DNA of 64,000 bases. Origin: Oscheius dolichura (lineage: Eukaryota; Nematoda; Chromadorea; Rhabditida; Rhabditidae). Where the stretch lies: positions 2,218,001 to 2,282,000 of the forward strand of contig OW051494.1 in NCBI GenBank assembly GCA_932521035.1, in the 5' to 3' direction. The number at the start of each line of letters is the position of its first letter. The first letter of the stretch is position 1. Position numbers and translations under genes: made by a program. The notes beneath the pieces are model-generated. The model was not told where the DNA came from, did no database searches, and saw only the letters and a list, made by a program, of their open reading frames with translations. Shown here piece after piece: positions 11,076 to 21,102 of the stretch.

Positions 11076-12736
11076 TCAACCGCTTCGAAAGCGCATCATA
11101 TTCACCAAATGACGGCTTTTTAATAACTGAAAGTTTATTATTAACATATTTATTATATTAGAGGAACTGGGGCCTGCTAGTCCGCGACCAAGCAGCGGTG
11201 CCAGTTGAAGATGAGGAGGCGGCACAAGAGGAATTTGGATCGGCGGCACAAGAGGAATTTGGATCGGCGGCACAGGGACAGTTGCAACTGGCACATAGGT
11301 TGGAGACGGTCTGGTCTGAGCTACAAATGGAGGAGGAGGCCGGGAAAAGTCGATAGGCAGGCCAACGGGAGGGAAACTGCAGACAGGATGAGGGTTATCC
11401 AGTCGGCTCGGTCTAGCCACTGGAGTTTCCTGTGAGATCAGAAGCGGCACGCCATCCACTCTGAATGATTTTGTTATAGATGAAGGAAAAGGAATACCTG
11501 TTAACTATAGTCGGCGCACTGGAGGATGGGGCCGGCTCCAAGGACGGCGCTAGTTTGGCAGTTGGAATTGCTCCGGGAGCTGGCTGAGATTGGAGCGAGC
11601 TGGTAAAACTTGGCATAGAGCTGGTTGGAGAGGAGAAAAAGCCGAAAGCACGGTTTTGAACCGGCTGTTCCGTGTTGATTGTTTGGATTGGCTCTGTTTC
11701 CAGGGAAGACGACCTATTGGAAGCTGGATCCGCTTTTGAAGGCACAACACTGGCAGTAGAGGATTGAGGGCAAGGCAGAGCAGCATTTTCCATACTGGAC
11801 CTGCTGGAGACAGCGACGGCGAGAAGAACTTGGGCCAGGAGAGTTCCGTCCGTTTGAAAGCCTTCGAATACTTTCCACATCCAGTGTGTACCGGCAAGTT
11901 CCGTTTTCTTCGATACGGACAAATTTGAAGGCTCTGAAAAAAACGGTGTAGGACATTGGGATCAAATCGGTAAGGCCAGCGGGGGGAGGAGGTGGTATGC
12001 GGTCTCCGTGGACTCTGTTGGTCTGTACTCTTTTAGACACAGGCGCTTTCTGTCTGGGAGGAACATGTGACAAAAAGTCGACAATTGGAAGAGGAAGAAC
12101 ACGGTTAGCAAGCGATCTTCCAGGGAAGACAACCTATGTGGGAAAGTGTACGTCTCAAAAACAAAGGAGCAGATAGGATAGCCCCTTTTGATCGGGTTAA
12201 AATAGCAGAAAGAGATCTTTGTTACTATCCGATTTATTGGAAAAGAAAGATCAAAATTTCTATTAAAAAATGGTGAAAACTAACCGGAAGGTGTAGAGCA
12301 GACAGCGAATAAAGAATTGTCCCAGGCAGCGGGACAACGCCTTCAGGAGAACGGCTCTAGTGATGTTCTCGCCGGTGTCGACCACCACCCCCAGGTGTGT
12401 CGGCTTCAGGCATCTTGCCCTCTCGACGTAATCCAACAGGGCATCTACAAATTACAAAACAGCGTTAAAAGTGTATGATAGCCGTACAATATGCGAAACT
12501 GTCGCAGCTATTGTTGTGGACAATTTATTTCCAGTCGCTCCGGTTTGAAATGACTGCAGCCAATTGGGTGGTTACCACGTTGGGCTGAAATTTTAGGAAT
12601 GCACCCGAAAAAGAAATGGAAACATGCCCCACTACTTGTATAGACCCAATCTGGGGAGCAAACCACTGCCAATAGGTCTAAGAATCCCTCTATTTGTTTT
12701 GCTTCTAAAGGCTCTGGTCTAAGATGAATGTAACAT
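11076..12736 (-). pseudogene. Broken third copy of the coiled-coil family
   Basis: Exons matching family exons 4-7 are present: near 12644-12736, 12503-12584, 12285-12444 (160 nt, as in both other copies), 11498-11933 and 11076-11460. Family exons 1-3 are missing upstream, and the coiled-coil half is missing downstream. The exon-5 equivalent has an in-frame TAA at 12525-12527 just after SNRSDWK. The donor of the exon-4 equivalent reads GGG|GCATGT instead of GTATGT. The linker exon opens in one frame (RYTLDVESIRRLSNG) and continues in another (AVAVSSRSSMENAALP), so there is a frameshift around 11.80-11.87 kb. The proline-rich tail up to the stop at 11076 is still open. This is best read as a decaying paralogue. 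A short expressed remnant from the later exons is possible. Confidence 0.7.
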
Positions 12737-13336
12737 TCCTAGTTCTGGTAATTTCTTCCGGTATTACAGCTTTCATTACCAAAATGATCAAAGAGGGAAG
12801 GGCTTATCTCACTGGAAGACTTTGTTCTGTTGCCTCCTATTGGTCTTGCTCTCCAAGAAGAAGGGAGAGAAACTGCTAAAAAAATGTGGGAGGATGTGCG
12901 AGGCAGGCAACGGAACAGGACAGAGGGGACAATAAGATGCCATAAAAGAGAAAGCAAAATTAAGGCAGAGAATGATTTCCTCTGGGCATTATAAGAGTTA
13001 GTTCGTTTAGAGTTAATTGGAGGTTAAAAGTTTGCTTGAATGAATTAAAAGGATGTTCTTCTTCGCGGCATTTGGAGGGGAAGGAGAGCTTCCATGTGGC
13101 GGGAATCCGAAAAAGAAGAGGAGAGGAAGAGGCAGAAACAGTCAAAAGGGCACCCGAGGCCACTGAAGGTTAACAAGGCACCGCCTGCCTCTCCCCTCCC
13201 GGCATTACACTTCTCCCTGTCGAATAATTTATTCTCCTGGTTGTTGTATCGGTCAAGCTCGTATGTATGACAAGTGTATATCCTATATATTTCTTTCATT
13301 TAAAATTATTAGAATCCAATAAAAGTCGGGGTGAGA
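12737..13336. other. Intergenic stretch, nothing supported
   Basis: The position where copy 3 should carry its first three exons shows no similarity to them. Short open frames on the minus strand (12739-13299) have neither a convincing start context nor splice structure. I see no gene here. Confidence 0.4.
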
Positions 13337-16300
13337 TCACAGGGCAGCGCAGAGCGACCGAATTGTACAGCAGATCTTGTCCCAGTCGTCGATCACATGG
13401 CTCACCGAGTACTTCTGCTCCTCGCCTTCGTTGACAGACACCACGATGGAGTCCTTGCTCTCTTGGATGTTTAGGAACTTTTTCTGGAAGAAATTTAGTT
13501 TTTAGGGGATATTTCTACGGAGAATGGCGTTTTTATGGCAGGGTAGTGGGGCGCAGACTGGAAAATTGAGGTCTTCTCAAAATTGACGCGCCTCTACCCG
13601 GCAAGGAGCAATATTTTGACAAGTCGATCATACTTTTGGAATGAAGGGATCCTGTAGAGGGTTTATAGGTGTTTTTATAGATAGGGCCTATCCTGTGTAG
13701 GCCCCCAGGATATTAAATAAATACAGCTACCAGACGATGTTTATACCTTCGTTGCTCTTCGGAGAAATAAGTTATCCATACAAGTGCAATGCGCTAAAGG
13801 CAATGTCGACAACAGTTTCACTCCAGTGGCGTCATTCGCCTCCTGCCCTTTTCCCGTGGGTGATGTGTTGTTATTTTGCCCTTTTCCTCTGCTTTACGAG
13901 GAAATTCTCGAATGTAACCTAGGAGTATGGACCGTATAGTTAGTTGAAAAGACCACTGTGATTCTGGGGTCCCGAATTACTCCTAGAAAACTTTCAGTGA
14001 CCGTAGGGGCGTATACTGTGGATATATCCATGATACGGTTGCCTGAGCTCCCAGAAAGACTCTGGAACCTCTCAAACATTTCTTTGAAGGCATACCGACC
14101 GTGAAACTGGAGAATAACCATTAAATCTGTTGAGTACACTCGTAAGAGTCGGTGTACTCTACACAAGACGCTTTTGGGAGCTCTACTGGTCATATAGACG
14201 GCTTTTGCCTGGCTACGACTCATGTCTACGAGTCCATGAAGACCAGGCTCCCCCATAGACTACTTGATTCGGCGCGTTGGGCTATTTATGACTATTTCGA
14301 CCCCCTAGTCCCCATTTCCCTTCCCCTTTTTGTGTGTGTTAGTCTCCCATTTTGTTAGCAGTGAAAAAACGAACTCAAGATGAAAAAAGGGTGAAAATTC
14401 TCACCAGGTCAGCCTTGCTAAACGCAATGTCAAAACTGTCCTTGGACTTGTGGAAGCCCAGACCACAGGTAGTCGCGATCTGAAGTGTCACGGATTATTT
14501 CGAAATATTCAGAAGAATCTCTTATATTGACATAGATAGACAGACAGAGTAGTCGGACAGACTAGAGCAATTGAAATTTGTTGATTTTTATTTTCCGTTG
14601 AGGGGGGAGTTATGGGGGGAGAGTATAGAGTAGAGAGAATAAGAATAAGCGGTGGCTGGGGGACATTCACGTAAGAATATCTACCTCTTGCAATTCATCG
14701 GATCGCTTGACTAGCTTCATCTCTGGAGGGGAGAAGGCCAGCTGGCCGCCCGGCTGTGGCAGGAGGGCCCTCATCATCAGACTGTTCTGGTTCAGGATCT
14801 CTTGTTTGGGCATATTGGCCAGGTGGCCTTGCTTTTCCGGAGACATCAGAAGATCGGCTATGTTGAACTGAAAATAAGAAGTGAATAGGGCCAGGAGGCA
14901 GACAACCAGGTGCTCTAGCCCTTATATTATGGGAAGGCGTTTATCAGTCCCCAGGAAATGGCGGGGTGAGGGCATAATTGCCGATCAAATTGTACGGGAG
15001 GTAAAGGAAAAACAAAGAGAAGAGAGCAAAACACAGGAGGATGCCGGGGTAAACAAGACGGTTCCCATGGGAAGAGCCCCTCATCCTCCACCCCCTTGGA
15101 ATTCCGTTTTTAGCCGGGAAGAGGAGGAGGAGGAAATGGGCCCCCCAGAAGCTTCATTGATATGTGATATGGCGGCTTGAAATGTCACGTACGAGAGGAC
15201 AATCCCCTGCCCTTGCCCCTTCTAGCTCACGTCAGGATCAGGGGGAAGAAAACAAACCCCCGTTCTCGGAAACAGGCAACAACAGAGAATAAATAGGGGA
15301 TTTGGATACAGTACTGCCCTACGTCTTCACAAATACAAATTCTAGAAGGGAAAGAATAGAAAATTAGGGAACAGGTCATAAGGAATATTACAGTAGGGTA
15401 GACAGGTGATATTATCTCCCGGGAAAGTGACTAAACCCCAAATCCCCCCGAACAAAAGTTGGCAGTTTAGGGATAGAAATCCGGGACGAGGTAAAAAGTA
15501 CCGTAACCCCGTTAAAATTAAAATAAACTGAATAAAATATGACTTACAGAGCCTTCCTCTAGCGGCTGGCCGGGAATGGGAACAGCTGCCGAATTACTGG
15601 TAGAAGGACCGATTAAACTGGCGGCATCTGAAAACAACAGTCTCCTCCTCTAAAGCAAAGCTAGACCAACTTGGAAGAGCCTGTTTCAACATGCTCTGGA
15701 GATCCAATTCAACGGAAGGAGCCATTGTGGGCAGGTTGGGGATTCGGACTCCGGTGTGGTCGTGTTGTCCTCCTTCGTACAGGAAGATCTGGCCATCCGA
15801 CGTTGTCAGGGAGTACATCTGATAGGGACAGCGGGTCTTCTTCCATGAATTACAACTGAAATGGTCTTTATTCTCTGGAGAGGATGGGGGAGATCGGTTT
15901 CTGACCCGGTGCGGGGGGAGAATGGGAGTCACCCTCCTCCTTTTTATCCAATCAATTTTTGACCCTCACTTGTCCTCTTTAAAAAGGGGAAAAATCAATG
16001 TGTGACACACAAAAAGAGCCGGCTCCCCCTCCTCTCCCTCTCTCGAAGGAAAAAGAACTGGGGAGGGGAGAGTGCCCCCGCAATGCGCAAGAGGTCTCTC
16101 AAGCAACAGAGACGAGACGACGGCCAGCCCCCCTCTCCCTGCGGCTCAATGGATCCCCCCTCTCGCCGTTCTATCCCCCGACCTAGGGAGAGAGAGAGAG
16201 AAAGGGAGGAAATGGGGGCTTCCATTTCAACGGGGGCAGAGAGAGAACAAAAAAGATAGGACAACGTACCGATAAGTGATTTTAGTTCCTGTCAATAGTT

Positions 16301-16406
16301 CGTCCGTCTTCCTCTTGGAACAAGTCCCTTGCCTGACTAGTTTAGCCACATCCTCCCATTTGGTGAAGACTCCCAACAGCCGCCAATTGACAACGTATCG
16401 GCACAT
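13337..16406 (-). CDS. Protein with FLYWCH/WRKY-GCM1-like zinc-knuckle segment
   Basis: Six exons in phase total 807 nt (268 aa): 16270-16406, 15671-15855, 15548-15627, 14685-14867, 14405-14479, 13337-13483. It starts MCRYVVNWRLLGVF. Residues about 30-75 carry the spacing C...CNSWKKTRCPYQMYSL...IFLYEGGQHDH, that is C, C, C and a terminal H-x-H. This resembles FLYWCH or WRKY-GCM1 zinc fingers, which bind DNA. The rest (a short Ser/Pro stretch, then NIADLLMSPEKQ and KYSVSHVIDDWDK) is not recognised. The large intron 13484-14404 contains hairpins but no gene I trust. DNA binding follows from the resemblance only. The donor of exon 2 (GTTGGT) was chosen because it keeps phase. Confidence 0.6.
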
Positions 16407-17270
16407 TCTATAAAGAGGAAGATAGTGGGGTTAGAAGGAGGAGGACAGCTAGGAAGGATGAGAAGAGTTGGGAGGAAAGCAACGCGAAAAGTATTTTGGA
16501 GGGGGAAGAAAAGCGAAAGGACAGGATAAAAGGGGCGCGTTTTGAGCGACCGACCGAGAGAGAGAGAGAGACAGCAGCGGGCGGCGGGGGGTGGGGAGGA
16601 GAGGAGCGCAGCATCGCAGCGGGGGTGTCGCTGGCCGGCCGGCTGACTGGCCTGGCCATAGACACATAGAGAATGGAGGCGAGAGGGTCGGTTGGGGGGG
16701 GGGGGGGGGGGGTCGGTTAGTAGAGTGGGAAATGAGAGACAGAGAGAGAGAGAGAACAGCCCGCTGTCTCTCTCTTCTCTACAGGGAAGGAAATAGGATG
16801 GGGGGAGGTGGAAAATAGGGAAGAGAATCACGCGACCGGGAGTGGAGAGGACGCCTCCCGGAAGACGAGGCCACCGTAGCCATGAGTAGGGAGAGACAGG
16901 GGCATAGACATGATCTCCGCCACCCTTGTTTCTATAAAAAGAAGAGGAGTGATACGCCCGGTTTGTGGTGGGAATCTTCACACACACGCCCCTCCCGCTC
17001 TGTGGAAGGCCTTGTTTGCTCCTCGACTTTGTTCTTTGACCTGACGCCCCCCCCCCCCCCCCCCATCCTTCCCTCTTCCGATATACTCACAGAGAGACGT
17101 GTGAAAAGTGGCCGAAATGATGGGAAGAGGACGGCCATTTCGGAAGCGGGGGGCAGCCGTCTGGTTGACTTATCTCTCCCCCGCTCTCTCTCTCGCTCGC
17201 CCTTCCGTCCATTATCAGTGAGTCAAAATATGAGGGCAGCCATTGAAAAGGGCAGAAGACAAATTGATCG
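16407..17270. other. Low-complexity intergenic region with long poly-G and poly-C tracts
   Basis: The stretch is rich in GAGAGA runs and in homopolymers: G x19 at 16694-16712 and C x18 at 17047-17064. Open frames here (for example 16337-16987 minus) are compositional and lack splice or domain support. Part of it is presumably the promoter of the minus-strand gene ending at 16406. Confidence 0.5.
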
Positions 17271-17273
17271 TCT

Positions 17274-17817
17274 CTAAAGAATACAAGGAAATAAGGGATT
17301 GTGGGTGTTTACTTCGGTATCTGTATCTTGAACAACAGTTAGCAGGCCAGATTGCCCTCGGGAATAGGTGACAAGGAAGTACTCCGCGACGACGACCGTT
17401 ATCTCCATTGAAAATACGAGTAGAAAAGAGACAGAGCACTCACAAACGGTCCAGGAGATCATATGAAAGATCTGCCCGACACTGGTCCCGGTATAAGACA
17501 TCCACACGCAGAGACAGACGAATTGGAGAAGGAAACAACCGGCACGGGTCAGGAAAGCCGGACGATACTGGCGGTAGAGAAAATGGCACACATGATGGAA
17601 CAGATCACGAACCAGGCAGCATGGCCACCCCAAGTGAAGTGGACGCCGAGCAGGAAGACCATCAGCCAGCTGCCGAACAGGGTCCAGTACTGGAAGAAGG
17701 AGATTTTAAGAGAGAGGGAGGAGGGGAATTTTGGAAATACTCGAAAATGAGGAGAAGAATCACCATGGACATGCCATATTTGTCACAGTGACACCAGGGA
17801 GGACGGCCGGACATCAT
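17274..17817 (-). CDS. Putative multi-pass membrane protein, exon model open
   Basis: An acceptor-like TTTCCAACAG just upstream of an ATG at 17817 gives MMSGRPPWCHCDKYGMSMVI followed by a hydrophobic run. A second block (SWLMVFLLGVHFTWGGHAAWFVICSI, about 17.55-17.68 kb) and a third (CFLLQFVCLCVWMSYTGTSV, then FLLVFSMEITVVVAEYFLVTY, stop at 17274) give about four hydrophobic segments. This is the pattern of a tetraspan protein such as a MARVEL or claudin-like family. I could not join the blocks with fully consistent splice phases, so exon limits are not given. The family assignment is a guess. Confidence 0.4.
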
Positions 17818-17878
17818 TCCGACCGACTGTTGGAAAGAAAGACGAGTTGAATGAAGGAGAAGACAAGACAAGGGATTT

Positions 17879-18356
17879 CTACTGGTAAAATAAAATGAAA
17901 ATGAGAGCTCGGACGACTCCAGAGCCGTAAGGATTCCTTTGGGAGAGTTGTGCCCGACGCAGTCCATCGCCTGGCTCCGTCACCGGCAACTCCAGCCCCT
18001 GTGACAGTTGAAAGGTGGTGGGGTCAAAACTGCGGCCGGAAGAGTCGCCACCAATGATGACAATGAGACCGGCTCCCCCTCTATGGCATTGGATGAGGAA
18101 GTGCTGGATCACGAGGATCACAAGCACGGTGTAGATGACGGTGAAATCATTTGAGGAATAACGTCGATGGATGAAGAAGGCCGACATCAGGAGACGAAGA
18201 TGCTCACCGTGGCAACCATAACGTAAAATATAGAAAACTATTCGAGTCGGCTAGATGAACAGTCACAACAATGAGGACGAACCACACGGCATTGTGGTCG
18301 ACGTGGAAATTGACACAAGAAGACGACGAGAAGCTACAGATCAACACTAATAACTG
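17879..18356 (-). CDS. Second putative membrane protein, possible paralogue of its downstream neighbour
   Basis: From an acceptor near 18356 the sequence reads LLVLICSFSSSSC, VNFHVDHNAVWFVLIVV and, after an unclear junction, a hydrophobic segment TVIYTVLVILVIQHFLIQC followed by a Gly-rich loop, ending at a stop at 17879. The stretch VNFHVDHNAVWFVLI resembles VHFTWGGHAAWFVIC in the next gene, suggesting a tandem duplicate. The upstream start and at least one junction are unresolved. It may be the upstream member of a trans-spliced pair, because the next gene starts about 60 nt after this stop. Confidence 0.35.
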
Positions 18357-18601
18357 GAAAAAGGACTTTTGAATAAGAAGGATGAGGTATGGTAGACAAA
18401 CAAAACAAGGAGAATTTGTCGTATTGGCTAAAGGGAAGATGTTGAGCCATTTGATCGGATCCTAGCAGAAATGAAACTTGAAATGGGGAAAGGAACCTCC
18501 TGCCTAATGCTCTCCTGAATAATTTCCTATTTGAATGAGAAAATATATTTTTTGGTAGAAGCTCTTTTCCTATACCTTGGAAAGTGTCTTTCCGATTTGT
18601 T

Positions 18602-18716
18602 CCTCTCTCCTTTTGGAGAGAGGTTTCCAAAAAATATTGGCGACTCTTCGCCAGGGACCAGATTTCTCTGGTCCCTGCCCGCCCCCCACCACGAGGAGGT
18701 GGTCGCCTCGGGGGGC
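18602..18716. repeat. Cluster of three short perfect or near-perfect hairpins
   Basis: Positions 18602-18623 form CCTCTCTCC-TTTT-GGAGAGAGG (9 bp, no mismatch). Positions 18652-18677 form an 11-bp perfect stem CAGGGACCAGA / TCTGGTCCCTG with a TTTC loop. Positions 18679-18716 contain GCCCCCCACCAC...GTGGT...GGGGGGC. They lie between the membrane-protein region and the F-box gene pair. The role is unknown; it could be a fold-back repeat or a structured UTR. Confidence 0.55.
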
Positions 18717-19101
18717 ACTGGGATGAATCACTCGGGAACCGGTACATTATCTTCAAAAGAAATTTAGCCGAATGCTTATCCCGACAGCTGCCGCAAATTT
18801 ACGGGTGTGGCGGCAAAAGCGATATCCCCCGATCTGACCATTTTCGACCGGAAGACCTATCGAGTTTCCCAAAGGAGAACAATAGTATCTCTTGAAAATT
18901 GGGAAAGGAATAGGTAGTCGAGTGAGTGCGAATGGGGGATTTGACAGATAACCCACTCGCTCCGGACCTCCTATGCTGGCCTCGCCCGTCGCCTGCCTGC
19001 CGAGATGCTACGGGTGCAGGGGGAAATTCCCTCACTGGGAGAGGCCAGAGAAGCCAAAGAAAACCTTACAGTGTCCACAAAATTTATCTAAACATCAAAT
19101 A

Positions 19102-20749
19102 TCATACAAAGAACTGCCTTTTGATGTCTTCTTCTCTGTAATTCGTCTTGCCTCGGAAATGTGTCGAGAAATCTTCCCAAGTTTTACAATATTTACAAAT
19201 TAATTGAAGGAAAGGTGAGGACCCGTAAGACAGACACATGACGACGGCTCCTGGTTCAGCTCGGAGCAGGAAGAACCACGTCCAGACGCGGTCGTTGTCC
19301 TTGGAAGACGAGAAAGCTACCGTATTCGGGAAGCAGCCGGCCACATCCAAATTGGCTGGGTACTGTCCAATTCCTCGGAGGCTTTTCGGCTTTTTGCTCT
19401 TTTGAAGTCTCTGTAGCTTACGTAGATTACTGTAGAAAGGGAAATAAAGTCGACGGACCTGCATAAAGTGGCAGACTCTTCGGAGAGTCTCTTCCGTTGT
19501 GGCCTTGGTCAATTCGATGTGGATATCGTGGCAGTCTTCAAAGACTTTTTCGTCCAACGCAGCGTAGACATCTTCGGGAGCCAGGAAATGTCCTAGGGAG
19601 AGATGCTGAAAGAACAAAAATGATAGACAGGCCAAACAGAACAAAGAACCGACCTCCACTCCTTTGACGCTCAAATTATCGAAGAACAGGCACCCAGAAA
19701 CTGTTCCATTCCCTCTGTAATAGTTCGGCTTCAAAGCGTCGAACATCTCTTGTAACGGGGCTATTCTGTTAGTGTTCAATGTGTCACAGGTAATGTTACA
19801 GTATCCCAAGCAACGAGCAATCATCTGGGCCGATTCTATGAGCTGTAAAAGTCCTTGGTGATTAATAGGGAAGGGAACGATACCTGCTCGAAGGGTACTT
19901 GACTAGTCTCACTCCCAACAAAGATGATATTGCGGAAATGAAAAGAACTCCTGTTCTTGCAGAACCCATCTCTGAACTGCTCCTCCGCTTCAGTAGAAAT
20001 GAGTTGGTCGTCCACTTTCCAAAAGACTTTGCTTTTGTGCTGTAACAAGCGGAGTCATATTAGGTCTGCTAGAGTTGTTATGGTTCTAACAAGCACTCTA
20101 TTGGCTCTCAACGAAGTCTCGCAGGGGAAACATAGAATGGGCAGCGATCGATCGCTTCGAGACCGCTTGGTATGCCCTATGGATCTCCCGGAAAACTCTT
20201 TCAGAAGATGGGGACTTGGGAAGACTTCCAGGAATGTGCAAATCATCTCTGGGGGTTCCAAGGCCCAGCAAGAGCTACCCGGATGCTATCAAAGTGTCAC
20301 AGAGCTCCTGTCCGCTCCCTTCAAGAAGTTACTGTACCGTAATGGCTTTGAAGGTGATATCCTTTCCAGCCTTCTTATGCAGCGAAGAATGTACCTCTTC
20401 CACCACGTTGTACATCTCCTTATTCGCTTGAAAAAGCCTCGTATATCCAATTGGAGTAAGCTGGAATGGTTCAATAGTCAGCAGAGAGGAAATAACCAAC
20501 TTTATTCAAGACCTTCCTCAAATCCACTTGGGTTACATTCAACAGGGGAAAAGGAGTACTTGGATTGATCACATAGCCTCTAAATTTCACAAAATTGGCT
20601 GGGAAGGGATAATAAACAAACTTTTTTCTCCGTTCGACACGTTTGTTCAGTTCCTGTATTTCTAGAGCTTGCAGTCTTACGGTATTCTCTAGTTCGGCTA
20701 TACGAGTTCTCAATTGGGCAGCTGTTTCTTCATATTTTATCAGATCCAT
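19102..20749 (-). CDS. F-box-like protein, copy B
   Basis: Six exons in phase total 1410 nt (469 aa): 20501-20749, 20338-20460, 20097-20285, 19884-20039, 19654-19842, 19102-19605. The protein opens with a short coiled coil (MDLIKYEETAAQLRTRIAEL). Around residues 68-100 is FPLLNVTQVDLRKVLNK then LTPIGYTRLFQANKEMYNVV, the usual F-box pattern (FPLL.LP..VL..VL..L.P.....L...CK.M..LV). F-box proteins join substrates to SCF ubiquitin ligases through Skp1-type adaptors. The C-terminal 350 residues resemble the variable substrate-binding half of the large nematode F-box families but match no subfamily I can name. The upstream minus-strand gene at 21.1-22.9 kb has the same architecture. Donors GTGCTT and GTTGGT are non-ideal but are the only phase-keeping choices. 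Confidence 0.6.
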
Positions 20750-21102
20750 TCTTAAAAATAGAAGAATACGGTTTAAAAATGCCTTTTAGAGACAATTTCT
20801 TCCAAAATCTCCAGGTTCTGTAGTATACGGTAGTGCGGCGGATATCATTAGATCCAGTTGCCGAGATTTTACGGGTGCGGGCAACCTAGCTGATGAGAAT
20901 TGGGGAACTGGCCCGTAATTAGGGATAAATTTGCATTTTTAGATACTGTAGCAGTACAAATGACAGTTATCCTCATTGTTCACATATATATTTCCGTACA
21001 GATTTTTATTAAGGAATGCCCAAATACACGTATAGAATTAATAAAAACAGTTGAATAAAGCAGAGGACCCGAAAAGGGAGAAAAGGAAACGTATAGAAGT
21101 GA

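Noticed and set aside
13894-14256. 120-codon minus-strand frame in intron 5 of the zinc-knuckle gene
   Set aside because: It lies inside a phase-consistent intron and overlaps inverted repeats. A retroelement remnant was considered but no motif was found.
18334-18756. 140-codon minus-strand frame over the hairpin cluster
   Set aside because: It reads through the hairpins with atypical composition and has no start, splice or domain evidence.
19440-19468. 29-nt GT...CAG segment in F-box copy B that looks like a tiny intron
   Set aside because: Removing it would shift the frame, while reading through keeps a long open frame, so it is coding in my model.
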